From Longimicrobiales bacterium (lineage in GTDB: Bacteria > Gemmatimonadota > Gemmatimonadetes > Longimicrobiales > Gaopeijiaceae): 64,000 nt of DNA. The notes below the pieces were generated by a model that was given only the letters and a program-made list of their open reading frames with translations, made no database searches and was not told where the DNA came from. Where the stretch lies: contig JANQNV010000184.1 in assembly GCA_028279425.1 (NCBI GenBank), positions 1 through 64,000 on the forward strand. Reading direction: 5' to 3'. Numbering within the stretch: the first letter of the stretch is position 1; every line of letters starts with the position of its first letter. The position numbers and the translations under genes are program-made. Below, piece after piece: positions 46,377 to 55,428 of the stretch.

Positions 46377-47357
46377 TCAGCCGCCCGTCTGCGAGAGGGC
46401 CACGAGACCGCCCGAGCCCACGTCGGCTCCCTGCACGAGGTGGTGCCGCTCGGGCTTCACCCGGAGCGTCTCCCGAATGTGCGGAACCAGGGATTCACCG
46501 GCCCGCAGCGGAGTGCGCAGATCGGTCTGGAGATCTCCGAAGAGGCAGGGCCGCAGCTGGCCGTCCGCGGTGAGCCGCATGCGGTTGCACCGATCGCAGA
46601 AGTTGTGGCTCATCGGGGTGATCACGCCGATCGTGCCGGGGGCCCCCGGGAACCGGTAGTAGGTGGCGGGCCCATTGCCGGTGGGCCCTTCCACCGGCTC
46701 GAGCTCACCGAGCGCCCGAACCCGGCGGAGCGCCTCGGCGCACGAGACGTAGTTCTCGCGCGAAAGATCGAGATTGGCGGTGGTGGGCATCACCTCGATG
46801 AAGCGGATGTGCCACGGCCGCTCGCGTGTGATCGCCGCGAAGTCGGGAATCTCGTCGTCGTTCCTCCCGCCGATCAGGACGACGTTGATCTTCAGAGGCG
46901 CGAAGCCCGCGTCTTCGGCGGCCTGGAGGCCCCGCATGATCTTCTCGTGCGATCCCGGCCTGCGCGCGATCGCATCGACGCGGTCGGGACGGAGGGAGTC
47001 GAGCGACACGTTGACCCGGTTGAGCCCCGCCGCCTCGAGCGCGTCGGCCTCGTCGGCCAGGAGCACGGCGTTGGTCGAGAGCGACAGGTCCTCGATCCCG
47101 GGCACCTCGGCCACCATCCCGACGAGGCGCGCGAGGTCGCGCCGTACGAGCGGCTCGCCCCCCGTGAACCGCACCCGCTTCAGTCCCATGGGGGCCATCA
47201 CCCGCACCACCTCGACGATCTCCTCGTAGCTGAGCAGGTCGTCTCGCTTCAGCCAGTCGAGACCCTCCAGCGGCATGCAGTACACACACCGAAGATTGCA
47301 CTTGTCGGTCACTGAGATCCGCAGGTACTCGATGCGACGCCCGAACCCGTCGACCAT
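46377..47357 (-). CDS. moaA: GTP 3',8-cyclase (molybdenum cofactor)
   Basis: It is the radical-SAM enzyme for the first molybdopterin step (326 aa). The first cluster is CNLRCVYCMP. The second is CDRCNRMRL with a downstream Cys in RPCLFG. The C-terminal double-Gly (SQTGG) needed for activity is intact. I start at the ATG at 47357 (MVDGFGRRIEYLRIS). A GTG at 47414 that overlaps the moaE stop (GTGA) would add 19 low-complexity residues. The order moaD-moaE-moaA on the minus strand is compact. Confidence 0.94.
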   Translation of the reverse strand: MVDGFGRRIEYLRISVTDKCNLRCVYCMPLEGLDWLKRDDLLSYEEIVEVVRVMAPMGLKRVRFTGGEPLVRRDLARLVGMVAEVPGIEDLSLSTNAVLLADEADALEAAGLNRVNVSLDSLRPDRVDAIARRPGSHEKIMRGLQAAEDAGFAPLKINVVLIGGRNDDEIPDFAAITRERPWHIRFIEVMPTTANLDLSRENYVSCAEALRRVRALGELEPVEGPTGNGPATYYRFPGAPGTIGVITPMSHNFCDRCNRMRLTADGQLRPCLFGDLQTDLRTPLRAGESLVPHIRETLRVKPERHHLVQGADVGSGGLVALSQTGG

Positions 47358-47410
47358 GTCGCTGGAGTCCCCTCGGCCCGGACCGCCCGGCCCCGCAAAC
47401 CCAGCGCGGC

Positions 47411-47860
47411 TCACGGCGCCCCTCCGGACGGCACGGGAGGCACCCGCCCCTCCACCCAACGCGACGGCCCGTCGACGAAGTGCTCGTGCTTCCAGACCGG
47501 AAGCCGTTGTTTGATCTGCTCGATCACGTATCTCGATGCCTCGTAGGCGTCGGCACGGTGGGGCGTCGATACCGCGATCGCGACACTGGCCTCCCGAAGG
47601 TCGAGCTCTCCAGTCCGGTGAACGACCGCGATGCGGTCCGTGCCCCAGCGAGCCTCCACCTCGGCGACGATGTCGGCGAGAACCCCCACCGCCATTTCGT
47701 CGTACGCCTCGTACGACATTCCCGATACGGGGCGACCGTCGGCGTGGTTCCGTACGGTGCCGACGAACAGGATGACGGCCCCGTCGCCCTCGTCGCCCAC
47801 CCGCGCGAGTACGGTGGCCGCATCGATCGGCTCGGGCCCCACATGACTCCAGGTCGCCAT
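47411..47860 (-). CDS. moaE: Molybdopterin synthase catalytic subunit
   Basis: It inserts dithiolene sulfurs into precursor Z together with MoaD (149 aa). It has FVGTVRNHADGRPVSGMSYEA, WGTDRIAVVHRTGELDL, PHRADAYEASRYVIEQIKQR and the catalytic Lys in LPVWKHEHFVDG. It starts two bases after the moaD stop. Confidence 0.95.
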   Translation of the reverse strand: MATWSHVGPEPIDAATVLARVGDEGDGAVILFVGTVRNHADGRPVSGMSYEAYDEMAVGVLADIVAEVEARWGTDRIAVVHRTGELDLREASVAIAVSTPHRADAYEASRYVIEQIKQRLPVWKHEHFVDGPSRWVEGRVPPVPSGGAP

Positions 47861-47862
47861 GG

Positions 47863-48108
47863 TCAGCCGCCGGCCACCGGGGGGATGAAGGCGACCACGT
47901 CGTCGTCCGTCAGCGGAGTACCCAGCGAAGCGTAGCGCTCGTTGACGGCGAGGACGGGCTCGGCCGGGAGTCGATCGAACGGCTCACCCCTGTCGCGCAG
48001 CGTACGCACGAGCTCACCCGCGGTCGCGCCGTCGGGGAGCGACAGCGACAGCCGTGCGCGATCGACGGCTTCGCGGTAGGAGGCAAAGAAGAGAGCGTGC
48101 ACCTTCAT
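47863..48108 (-). CDS. moaD: Molybdopterin synthase sulfur carrier subunit
   Basis: It is an 81-aa ubiquitin-like sulfur carrier with the C-terminal Gly-Gly (IPPVAGG) that becomes a thiocarboxylate. It starts KVHALFFASYREAV, and LAVNERYAS is a typical strand. It heads the moa operon. Confidence 0.93.
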   Translation of the reverse strand: MKVHALFFASYREAVDRARLSLSLPDGATAGELVRTLRDRGEPFDRLPAEPVLAVNERYASLGTPLTDDDVVAFIPPVAGG

Positions 48109-48162
48109 GCCCCAAAGAAAACCCGTCGGGTCGCGGCGCGACAAGGCCCGCGCACCGGCGGC

Positions 48163-48684
48163 TCACCACTCCGGGACGAGGGCGCCCCCCAGGCCGCCCC
48201 CTCCGCGGCCGCTACGACTCGCCGCGCCCGGACGCCCCCGGAGGTTTCGCACCCGTTCGCCGAACCGGTCTCGCAGCGTGTAGAAGCGCACGAGTTGGGG
48301 GGGAGACAGGATCTCGAGCAGAGCCGTCTGCTCCCGCTCCAGCAGCTCGAGTTCGTCTCGCTGCACGGCGACGACCTCGGCGAGGACGCGTTCGGCCTCC
48401 TCGGCGTCGAACAGGCTCCCCGAACTGCGCATGCGTCGGCGCAACTCGGTGCGGCGCTGCGAGAGCGCGGCTCGGTCTTCCGAGAAGCCGTCGACCGTCT
48501 CGCGCAGTCGCGTAGACGTCTCCGCGTCGATCCCGAGCTCCTCCTGGATGAGGGCCTCGAATCGCTCTCGAACCTGGCGCTCGAGGCGCTCCCGGGCCTC
48601 CGAGGGCGGCCCTCCCGGTCGCACCTGACCCTGCGCCGGCAGCCCGACCATCAGAAGTACGGCACACAACCATGCGCCCCTCAT
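48163..48684 (-). CDS. Secreted Spy/CpxP-like helical protein
   Basis: It is a 173-aa exported protein (signal AWLCAVLLMVGLPAQG) that is almost all helical, with long Arg/Glu stretches such as RERLERQVRERFEALIQEEL and RERVLAEVVAVQRDELELLE-like sequence, plus LSPPQLVRFYTLRDRF. That last phrase recalls the LTxxQ motif of Spy/CpxP periplasmic chaperones. It overlaps the anti-sigma gene by four bases and so belongs to the ECF operon. A role in sensing or soothing envelope stress is inferred from the context. No metal-binding motif is evident. Confidence 0.7.
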   Translation of the reverse strand: MRGAWLCAVLLMVGLPAQGQVRPGGPPSEARERLERQVRERFEALIQEELGIDAETSTRLRETVDGFSEDRAALSQRRTELRRRMRSSGSLFDAEEAERVLAEVVAVQRDELELLEREQTALLEILSPPQLVRFYTLRDRFGERVRNLRGRPGAASRSGRGGGGLGGALVPEW

Positions 48685-49109
48685 CCTCCCATCTCCTCGA
48701 GCAGCAGTCTCAGATCGTCGTCGGTGAGATCGTCGAGCACGGGTTCTCCCCCCACCACGGCGGCATCGTCGTCGAGCCAGGGCGAGGGCAGTCGGTCCAC
48801 GACGGCCACCTCTACGGTGGGGTCGTCGACCACCGGGCCCGGCCGTTCCTGCATGCGGTCCATGAGCACCGGGGTCGCCACGGCGAGGACGAGGCCCGCC
48901 GCCGCGGCCAGCTGCCACGGGGGCATGCGTCGGCGACGTATCGGAGTGACCGCCGCATCGCCCGCACCGTCGCCGCCGAATTCCACCCGCACGGCCGCGA
49001 TCAGACGCGCCTCGAGGTCGCTCGGCACCGCCGGGGGGCCCGCCTTCCTGAGCAGGTCGACCATGCGGGCCTCCTCGGGGCTGTCGGTGTCGAATTCCTT
49101 TCGTGTCAT
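48681..49109 (-). CDS. Probable anti-sigma factor
   Basis: It is a 142-aa single-pass membrane protein (about residues 67-84, WQLAAAAGLVLAVATPVL), with a 60-residue cytoplasmic part and an acidic periplasmic part (DDLTDDDLRLLLEEMGG). It lacks the zinc-binding HxxxCxxC motif. The position, directly after an ECF sigma gene with ATGA overlap, makes anti-sigma activity likely. Confidence 0.7.
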   Translation of the reverse strand: MTRKEFDTDSPEEARMVDLLRKAGPPAVPSDLEARLIAAVRVEFGGDGAGDAAVTPIRRRRMPPWQLAAAAGLVLAVATPVLMDRMQERPGPVVDDPTVEVAVVDRLPSPWLDDDAAVVGGEPVLDDLTDDDLRLLLEEMGG

Positions 49110-49663
49110 GAGCACATCTTCTCCCGGAGTCGCCGGATCCCGTGGTGGTAGTTCACCCGGGCCGCTCCTTCGCTCGAGTCGATCAATTCGCCGATCTCCC
49201 TGAAACTCAGCCCTTCGTCGATACGCAACGTCACGGCGAGTCTTTGCTTTTCGGGCAAGGTCGCCACCATGCGCCGCGCGTGTTCGGCCTCCTCGCGAAC
49301 CGCCATGTCGTCGTCGACGCCGCGCCCGTCCTCGGCAATCGGCCCCACCGACTCGAGGTCGGACTCGCGCCGACGGCCGCGACGACGCAACTCGCCTCGC
49401 GCTTCGTTGAGCACGATGCTGAGCAACCAGGTGCGGAAGCGGGCATCGCCCCGAAAACGCTCGAGGCCACGAAAAGCCTTGATGAGTGCCTCCTGAACCG
49501 CGTCGGCCGCCTGGTCTTCGTCGCGCAGAACGCCGAGGGCCACCCGGAACATGACCGCGTGGTGTCGAGACACGAGCGCGTCGAGCGCCGACCTGTCGCC
49601 GGCGCGCGCCCGGGCGACGAGTGCTGCATCGCCATCATCTCCAGACCTCCGTTCGTCGTTCAC
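49106..49663 (-). CDS. ECF-family RNA polymerase sigma factor
   Basis: It is a 185-aa group IV sigma factor. Region 2 has DEDQAADAVQEALIKAFRGL and FRTWLLSIVLNEARGELR; region 4 has LPEKQRLAVTLRIDEGLSFR and a helix-turn-helix through SSEGAARVNYHHGIRRLREK. The GTG at 49663 is the likely start. It is the first gene of a three-gene operon with an anti-sigma and a Spy-like protein, so envelope stress is the probable signal. Confidence 0.92.
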   Translation of the reverse strand: MNDERRSGDDGDAALVARARAGDRSALDALVSRHHAVMFRVALGVLRDEDQAADAVQEALIKAFRGLERFRGDARFRTWLLSIVLNEARGELRRRGRRRESDLESVGPIAEDGRGVDDDMAVREEAEHARRMVATLPEKQRLAVTLRIDEGLSFREIGELIDSSEGAARVNYHHGIRRLREKMCS

Positions 49664-49732
49664 TGGCTCTGGGATGGCGGGTCAGCCGATTTCGTTAAAC
49701 GGCGACCGGCGCGGGTGGACCCGAAAAGAAGC

Positions 49733-49764
49733 GAGGCCCGACACGCCGGGGAGCGTCGGGCCTC
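49733..49764 (-). terminator. Terminator downstream of HU gene
   Basis: GAGGCCCGAC (49733-49742) pairs with GTCGGGCCTC (49755-49764) around a 12-base loop. On the minus strand CGCTTCTTTTC follows, a usable T-rich tail. It lies about 60 bases after the HU stop. Confidence 0.75.
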
Positions 49765-49826
49765 GTGGTGGCATCGCCGTTCGATCGTCCGCAGGCGACC
49801 CACGGCGCGTCGCACGTCCGGAGCGC

Positions 49827-50126
49827 TCAGTCGACGTCGCTCTGGGCGCGGGCCACACGGCTGCTGAAGTGCTTGGACGGCTTGAAGACCGGCACGTTGC
49901 GCGTCGGGACCTCCACGGGGTCTCCCGTACGGGGGTTCCGAGCCATCCGACTCTTCCGCCTCCGAACCTTGAAGGTGCCGAAGCCACGGATCTCGATGTT
50001 TTCGCCGTTGACCATCGCCCGCTTGACTGCGTTCAGGAAGCCGTCCACCACGAGAGCGCAGTCCTTCTTGGTGATGCCCGGGCCGATCGCTTCGGCTACC
50101 TGCTCCACGAGGTCCGCTTTCGTCAT
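49827..50126 (-). CDS. HU-family DNA-binding protein
   Basis: It is a 99-aa nucleoid protein that bends DNA as a dimer. It starts MTKADLVEQVAEAIGPGITKK. The beta-arm has the conserved IRGFGTFKVRRRKSRMARNP, then RTGDPVEVPTRNVPVFKPSK. The ATG at 50126 has a GGGAGGGAA site. HU and IHF cannot be separated; it is one gene with its own terminator. Confidence 0.95.
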   Translation of the reverse strand: MTKADLVEQVAEAIGPGITKKDCALVVDGFLNAVKRAMVNGENIEIRGFGTFKVRRRKSRMARNPRTGDPVEVPTRNVPVFKPSKHFSSRVARAQSDVD

Positions 50127-50292
50127 GCCGTTCCCTCCCGGTCGCGTGACTGCTTCATGAACCTTGGCCGGAGGCTCGCCTCCGACGTGCTGATCGGGCA
50201 CCGTACCACCCGGCCGTCCCGAGCGTCAAGGACGCATGTTGAGCGCCATGGCCTCCGTGCCCACCCGACAAGGCTCCCGGCCCCGGTACCGC

Positions 50293-51417
50293 TCAACCCT
50301 TCCGCGCCCCCGACATCTGCTCGATGAAGCGGTCGAAGAGGTACCGGCTATCGTGGGGACCCGGTGCCGCCTCGGGGTGATACTGGACCGCGAAGACGGG
50401 TCGAGACGTGTGCTCGACACCTTCTACGGTGCCGTCGTACAGGTTGAGGTGTGTGACGCGCAGGTCGGGCGCGCCCTCGATCGTCCCGTCGTCGCCGGCT
50501 CGGACCGCAAACCCGTGGTTCTGCGCCGTGATCTCGACGGTACCCCGTTCGAGGTGCTTGACCGGATGATTCCCCCCATGGTGGCCAAAGGGAAGTTTGT
50601 AGGTCGACGCGCCGAAGGCTCTCGCGATCAGCTGCTGGCCCAGGCAGATCCCGAACACAGGCACCCCACGACTCGACAGCTCCACGATCGCGGCCTCCGC
50701 GTGCGGTACCACCGCGGGGTCCCCCGGGCCGTTCGATACGAACAGTCCGTCGGGCTCCGCGGCGAGGATCTCGTCGACCGGGGTCGTGCCCGGGACGACG
50801 GTCACGCGGCACCCCCGCTCGGCGAGGAGCCGGGGCGAGTGGGCCTTCACACCGAAGTCGTAGGCGAGTACGTGAAACCGCTCTTCCCCGACGGCCGGCA
50901 CCTCGTAGCTCGCCTCGGTCGTCACCCCCTCGACGAGATTCAATCCCTCCATGAGCGGCTGCGCGAGAATCTCGGCCATGACCTCGTCGGAGCCGCGCGA
51001 AGCCGGGGCGATCGCTCCCCGCATCGCACCCTTCGACCGGATGTGACGGGTCAGCGCGCGCGTATCGACGTCCTGGATCCCGACGATGCCGTGCTCCACC
51101 AGATAGTCGTGGAGCGAAGCTCGTGACCTCCAGTTGGAGGGGCGCCGCGCGGCCTCGCGCACGATGAAGCCGGCCACCTGCGGCGCGTCGGACTCCTCGT
51201 CGTCGGCGTTCACGCCGTAGTTGCCCTGGAGGGGATACGTCATCGTCACGAGCTGCCCCGCGTACGAGGGGTCCGTGAGAATCTCCTGATAGCCGGTCAT
51301 CGACGTGTTGAAGACGACCTCGCCGAATGCGGTACCGTCGGCACCGAGGCCAGAGCCGTCGAATCTGCGTCCGTCCTCCAGCAGGAGGTAGGCGGTGTGG
51401 GTCAGGGCGAGCTCCAT
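50293..51417 (-). CDS. carA: Carbamoyl-phosphate synthase small subunit
   Basis: It is the glutaminase subunit that feeds CarB for arginine and pyrimidine synthesis (374 aa). The N-terminal half ([40 protein letters not shown]) is specific for CarA. The amidotransferase half has the nucleophile in [25 protein letters not shown] and [20 protein letters not shown]. carB is not in the window. Confidence 0.97.
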   Translation of the reverse strand: MELALTHTAYLLLEDGRRFDGSGLGADGTAFGEVVFNTSMTGYQEILTDPSYAGQLVTMTYPLQGNYGVNADDEESDAPQVAGFIVREAARRPSNWRSRASLHDYLVEHGIVGIQDVDTRALTRHIRSKGAMRGAIAPASRGSDEVMAEILAQPLMEGLNLVEGVTTEASYEVPAVGEERFHVLAYDFGVKAHSPRLLAERGCRVTVVPGTTPVDEILAAEPDGLFVSNGPGDPAVVPHAEAAIVELSSRGVPVFGICLGQQLIARAFGASTYKLPFGHHGGNHPVKHLERGTVEITAQNHGFAVRAGDDGTIEGAPDLRVTHLNLYDGTVEGVEHTSRPVFAVQYHPEAAPGPHDSRYLFDRFIEQMSGARKG

Positions 51418-51505
51418 GCGCGGGGGATCGGCCTCAAGCTAGAAGGGTGGCGCAGTGGGATCTACCTTTCGGGTGTCCCCCTTCCCTTTCTGTCTTTCGA
51501 GGCCC

Positions 51506-52072
51506 ATGCCCCTCGACTCCGTCCAGATTCACGCCGACGAATCCTGCCTCGGGAACCAGTTCCAGGACCGCGCCGCTCCCGGGGGGGCCGCAGGGCTGGT
51601 CGAGCTCTGGAGAGAGGGGCGCTGGATCCGCCGAGAATACTGGATCGCCGAGCCCGACACGACCAACAACCGGATGGCCATTCGGAGCGCCATCGAGCCG
51701 CTGCGGGCCCTCAAGAGGCGGTGCGCCGTGCGCTTCGTCTCCGACAGCCAGTATCTCGTAAAGGGGATGCGAGAGTGGATTCGGGGCTGGAAGGCCCGGG
51801 GCTGGAAGCGGCGCGCCGGCCCCATCGAAAACCTCGACCTCTGGCAGGCGCTCGATCACATCGCCTCGCGGCACGAGATGACGTGGGAGTGGGTCAAAGG
51901 ACACGCGGGGCACCCGAGAAACGAGTATGCCAACGACCTCGCGGTGGAGGCGGCTCGCGAACAGACGCAGTCCGGAGGGCTCGTCGATGCGCGCTTCGCC
52001 GAATGGTTGGAGGACCAGCGTGAGCGCGGACGCTACCTCGACTTTCACGAGTTCCTGCCGCCCACCACCTAG
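51506..52072 (+). CDS. RNase HI-like protein with altered active site
   Basis: It is a 188-aa protein with clear similarity to E. coli RNase HI over its length: HADESCLGNQF, TTNNRMAIRSAI, SDSQYLVKGM, WKARGWKRR, then EWVKGHAGHPRNEYANDLA. Two of four catalytic acids are kept (D11 and D80, matching Asp10 and Asp70). Glu48 is replaced by A58 and Asp134 by N143. H133 (matching His124) is kept. The basic-helix region and handle are present. Either it is a non-hydrolytic RNA/DNA-hybrid binder or nearby acids (E12, E64, D144) compensate. ATG at 51506 gives a start just before the first strand. Confidence 0.8.
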   Translation: MPLDSVQIHADESCLGNQFQDRAAPGGAAGLVELWREGRWIRREYWIAEPDTTNNRMAIRSAIEPLRALKRRCAVRFVSDSQYLVKGMREWIRGWKARGWKRRAGPIENLDLWQALDHIASRHEMTWEWVKGHAGHPRNEYANDLAVEAAREQTQSGGLVDARFAEWLEDQRERGRYLDFHEFLPPTT

Positions 52073-52092
52073 TGTAGTGTCGCCAAAGTCTG

Positions 52093-52181
52093 GTGACCGC
52101 CGAGGGTGCGGAGGCGCCGCGGGGGCGAGGCGGATAGTGCGGTCTCTCTGAGCTCCGGCAGCCGGCGCCTTCAGCGGTCAC
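52093..52181. terminator. Imperfect hairpin between convergent genes
   Basis: GTGACCGC (52093-52100) pairs with GCGGTCAC (52174-52181), and GGCGCC (52113-52118) with GGCGCC (52164-52169), around a large loop. It lies between the convergent RNase H-like gene and lipB, so a two-way terminator is plausible. Confidence 0.4.
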
Positions 52182-52205
52182 GGCCACGGTATGCCGTACT
52201 CGACG

Positions 52206-52841
52206 TCAGACGGCGGGGAGGTCGTGCCCGAACACCTCGGCGAAGGATCGGATCACCGCCGTCGTGACCTGCTCGGGATCCAGAGATCCGCCGCGTTCCC
52301 GCTCCAGAGAGCTCACCGCGCGGTCGGCGATCCCACACGGCACGATCGCGTCGAAGCCCGACAGATCCGCGGCGACGTTGAGGGCGAAGCCGTGCGACGT
52401 GATCCAACCCGATGACACCCGCACGCCGATGGCGGCGATCTTGCCTCCGTCGGCCCACACCCCCGTGAGACCCTCGACCCGACCCGCGGCCACTCCGAGC
52501 TCGGCGGCCGCGACGATCAAGACCTGCTCGAGGTCGCGAAGGTACCGATGCAGGTCCTGACGATCCGGCTTGAGGTCGAGGATCGGATACCCGACGAGTT
52601 GGCCCGGCCCGTGGAAGGTTACGTCGCCCCCGCGCCCGGCGTCGGCCACCTCGATGCCGCGGGCAAACAGTTCGTCGTCCGACAACAAGATGTTTTCCGC
52701 GTGCGCGCCGGTCCCCCTCGTGACGACGGGCGGATGCTCGAGCAGGATCAGGCGATCGACGATGGCGCCCACCCGTCGAAGGCGGACGGCTTCCGCCTGC
52801 ATGGCCAGCCCGTCGGCGTACCGCACGCGCCCGGGCTGCAC
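52206..52841 (-). CDS. lipB: Octanoyl-(acyl carrier protein):protein octanoyltransferase
   Basis: It transfers octanoyl groups from ACP to lipoyl domains (211 aa). It has RGGDVTFHGPGQLVGYPILD, the catalytic Lys in GGKIAAIGVRVSSGW, TSHGFALNV, and the catalytic Cys in IVPCGI. The next gene upstream, E2, carries the lipoyl domain it would modify. lipA is not in the window. The GTG at 52841 is the probable start. Confidence 0.94.
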   Translation of the reverse strand: MQPGRVRYADGLAMQAEAVRLRRVGAIVDRLILLEHPPVVTRGTGAHAENILLSDDELFARGIEVADAGRGGDVTFHGPGQLVGYPILDLKPDRQDLHRYLRDLEQVLIVAAAELGVAAGRVEGLTGVWADGGKIAAIGVRVSSGWITSHGFALNVAADLSGFDAIVPCGIADRAVSSLERERGGSLDPEQVTTAVIRSFAEVFGHDLPAV

Positions 52842-52915
52842 GACGTCGAGGGGCCGCCGGCGTGCGTTCGCCGGCGGCCCACTCGTCGATTCAGCCTCGA
52901 TGGTGCACCGCCCCG

Positions 52916-54295
52916 TCAGGCGTCTTCCGGAAACTCCTCGAGCACGGCCTTGAGCCGGGCGAGGAAGCGGGCGGCGTCGGCGCCATCGACGACGCGGTGG
53001 TCGTAGCCGAGGCTGAACATCGACCGCTTGCGGATGGCCATCGAATCGGCGCCCGTCACGGGATCGGTCACGACCACCACGCGCTTCTCGATGGCGCCGG
53101 TCCCGAGGATCGCCGATGTACCCTTGGGGATGACGGGCATACCCGCGAAGGTGCCGAGGACACCGGGGTTCGTGATCGAGAAGGTGGCACCCTGGATCTC
53201 GGAGGGCTGGAGCTTGCGAGAGCGCGCGCGCTCGGCGAGGTCGATGATCTTCCGCCCAACCCCGACGAGAGAAAGGTCATCGGCGTCGTGGATCACCGGC
53301 ACGATCAGGCCCGGATCGAGGTCGACGGCCATCCCGAGGTTCACGGCGGAACGATAGATGATGTTGTTGCCCGACACCGCGGCGTTGACCATCGGGAATT
53401 CGCGCAGCACGCGACTGCAGGCCCACGCGACGAAGGCCGTGAAGCTCACCCGGGCCCCCTGCTCCGCCCAACGCTTCTTGTTGGCCACGCGGATCCGGTC
53501 GACCGCGGAGAAGTCGATCTCGATGAACGAGTGCACGTGGGGCGCCACCCGCTTGGCGACCACCATGTGCTCGGCCGTGAGGCGACGGATCTTGTCCATC
53601 GGCTCCACACGGTCTCCGTCTCGGACCGGGAACTCGGGGTGTTGCACCTGGCCGTAGAACGCCTTCCACAACTCCGAGGGCACCACCGACGCGGCGGGCG
53701 CAGCCGCCGGTGCAGGCGCGGGCCTGGGGGCCGTCGGCGCGGGGGCTGCGGGCGGTGCGGCCGGTGCGCCCCCCTCGATGAAGCCGAGGATGTCCTGCTT
53801 CGTGACGCGTCCCGCATGCCCGGTGCCCGGCACGGACGCGAGATCGACACCGTGCTCCTCTGCGATTCGTCGTACCACGGGCGTCGAGCGGGTCCGGAGA
53901 CGCTCCTCGGCCGACCCCGCCGGCGCGGCAGGGGTGGCCGGCGCGGGAGCCGCCGCCGCGGGCGCCGACACGGAGGGAGCAGGCGTCGGTGCCTCCTCCG
54001 CCGCCGCGGGGGCGGCTGCGGCGGGGGCGGCCGCCGGTGCCCCGCCCTCCGGATCGATGAAGGCGACGATCGTGCCCACCTCGACGGTTTCACCCTCCTG
54101 GACTTCGATCGCGACGAGGGTGCCCGAGGCCGGGGCCGGGATCTCGGCGTCGACCTTGTCGGTGGAAATCTCCAGAATCGCCTCGTCCCGCTCGACCGTG
54201 TCGCCGAGCGCCTTCAGCCACTTCGATACAGTGCCTTCGGCGATGGACTCACCCATCTGGGGCATGGGAACTTCGATGCGAGCCACGCTCGTCAC
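52916..54295 (-). CDS. 2-oxo acid dehydrogenase E2 (dihydrolipoyl acyltransferase)
   Basis: It is the core acyltransferase of a pyruvate, branched-chain or oxoglutarate dehydrogenase complex (459 aa). Domains in order: lipoyl domain with the Lys in ISTDKVDAEIPAP (about residue 47); an Ala/Pro-rich linker; an E1/E3-binding domain (TPVVRRIAEEHGVDLASVPG, GRVTKQDIL); a second Ala/Pro linker; and the catalytic domain with the active His in YDHRVVDGADAARFL. Only one lipoyl domain is present. Substrate class cannot be fixed from sequence. It is co-directional with E1 beta (111 bases upstream) and lipB. Confidence 0.9.
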   Translation of the reverse strand: MTSVARIEVPMPQMGESIAEGTVSKWLKALGDTVERDEAILEISTDKVDAEIPAPASGTLVAIEVQEGETVEVGTIVAFIDPEGGAPAAAPAAAAPAAAEEAPTPAPSVSAPAAAAPAPATPAAPAGSAEERLRTRSTPVVRRIAEEHGVDLASVPGTGHAGRVTKQDILGFIEGGAPAAPPAAPAPTAPRPAPAPAAAPAASVVPSELWKAFYGQVQHPEFPVRDGDRVEPMDKIRRLTAEHMVVAKRVAPHVHSFIEIDFSAVDRIRVANKKRWAEQGARVSFTAFVAWACSRVLREFPMVNAAVSGNNIIYRSAVNLGMAVDLDPGLIVPVIHDADDLSLVGVGRKIIDLAERARSRKLQPSEIQGATFSITNPGVLGTFAGMPVIPKGTSAILGTGAIEKRVVVVTDPVTGADSMAIRKRSMFSLGYDHRVVDGADAARFLARLKAVLEEFPEDA

Positions 54296-54406
54296 TCCAG
54301 GATTAACAGAGGTGGGGAAGGTCGGAGGGTCGGCGACGACCGCCTGAGTTTACCCGAACGGATGCGATAGGCAAGTCGTCCCGTGCCCCCCTCGGGACCA
54401 ACGGGT

Positions 54407-55426
54407 TCAGTAGCGCGCGAGATAGCGAGCCGCCTCGACGATATCGTCGACGGAGGGGAGGAAATACGCTTCGAGAACCTTGGCGTACGGCACCGGTGCA
54501 TCGATCGCCGTCACCCGCACGATGGGCGCATCGAGCCACTCGAAGACGAGCTCGTTGATCCGCATCGAGATCTCTCCCGCGATGCCGCCGGTCCGGGTGT
54601 CCTCGTGGACGATCAGGGCCCGACCGGTACGCTTCACCGCATCGGCGATCGCGTCGTCGTCGAGCGGAAGGAGGGTGCGGAGATCGACCACGTGAAGAGA
54701 GATGCCGTCGTCGTCGGCCAGCCGCTTCGCGGCCTCCAGGGTGCGATGCACCATCAGCCCGTAGGTGATCACGGTGACGTCGGTGCCTTCCCGGGCGGTA
54801 CGAGCGACGCCGAGGGGGATCACTTCGTCATCGTCGGGAAGTACCTCCCGGAGAGAGGGTGCCCGGTAGAGGCCTTTGTGCTCCTCGAAGATGACCGGCG
54901 ACTCGTCTCGAATCGCCGCCTTGAGCAGCCCCTTGGCGTCGCGGGGGGTGCTCGGGTAGACGATCTTCAACCCCGGCGTGTGGAAGAAGGCCATCTCCAC
55001 GTTCTGCGAGTGGAACGGGCCGCCCCCGTTGCCACCACCGACCGGGCCACGAATCACCAACGGGAGGGGGCCCGCGCCCCGATATGCGCTCGTGGCGATG
55101 TAGTTCGTGAGCACGTCGTACGCCGGCGAGATGAAGTCCATGAACTGCATCTCGACGACGGGCTTGAGCCCCATGTGCGCGGCACCGGCTGCGGCGCCGG
55201 TGAACCCCCCCTCGGAGATCGGCGTGTCGATGACCCGCGACTCGCCGAAGACGTCGAGAAACCCACGCGTCACCTTGAACGCTCCCCCGTACACACCGAT
55301 GTCCTCACCCATGAGGAACACGTCCGGATCGCGCTGCATCTCTTCGAACAGGGCCTCGGCGATCGCCTCGAGCAGGGTCACCGGCTCGCGGCGGGCGGTG
55401 CGCGTCACGTGATCGGGCGCCGACAC
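54407..55426 (-). CDS. 2-oxo acid dehydrogenase E1 beta subunit
   Basis: It is a transketolase-like E1 beta chain (339 aa). LLEAIAEALFEEMQRDPDVF, MGEDIGVYGGAFKVTRG, RVIDTPISEGGFTGAAAGAA, EMQFMDFISPAYDVLTNYIA and HSQNVEMAFFHTPGLKIVYP are typical, including the conserved acids that line the thiamine-diphosphate ring. The C-domain ends VLEAYFLPSVDDIVEAARYL. The GTG at 55426 lies two bases after the E1-alpha stop; a later GTG at 55408 is possible. Confidence 0.93.
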   Translation of the reverse strand: MSAPDHVTRTARREPVTLLEAIAEALFEEMQRDPDVFLMGEDIGVYGGAFKVTRGFLDVFGESRVIDTPISEGGFTGAAAGAAHMGLKPVVEMQFMDFISPAYDVLTNYIATSAYRGAGPLPLVIRGPVGGGNGGGPFHSQNVEMAFFHTPGLKIVYPSTPRDAKGLLKAAIRDESPVIFEEHKGLYRAPSLREVLPDDDEVIPLGVARTAREGTDVTVITYGLMVHRTLEAAKRLADDDGISLHVVDLRTLLPLDDDAIADAVKRTGRALIVHEDTRTGGIAGEISMRINELVFEWLDAPIVRVTAIDAPVPYAKVLEAYFLPSVDDIVEAARYLARY

Positions 55427-55428
55427 AC

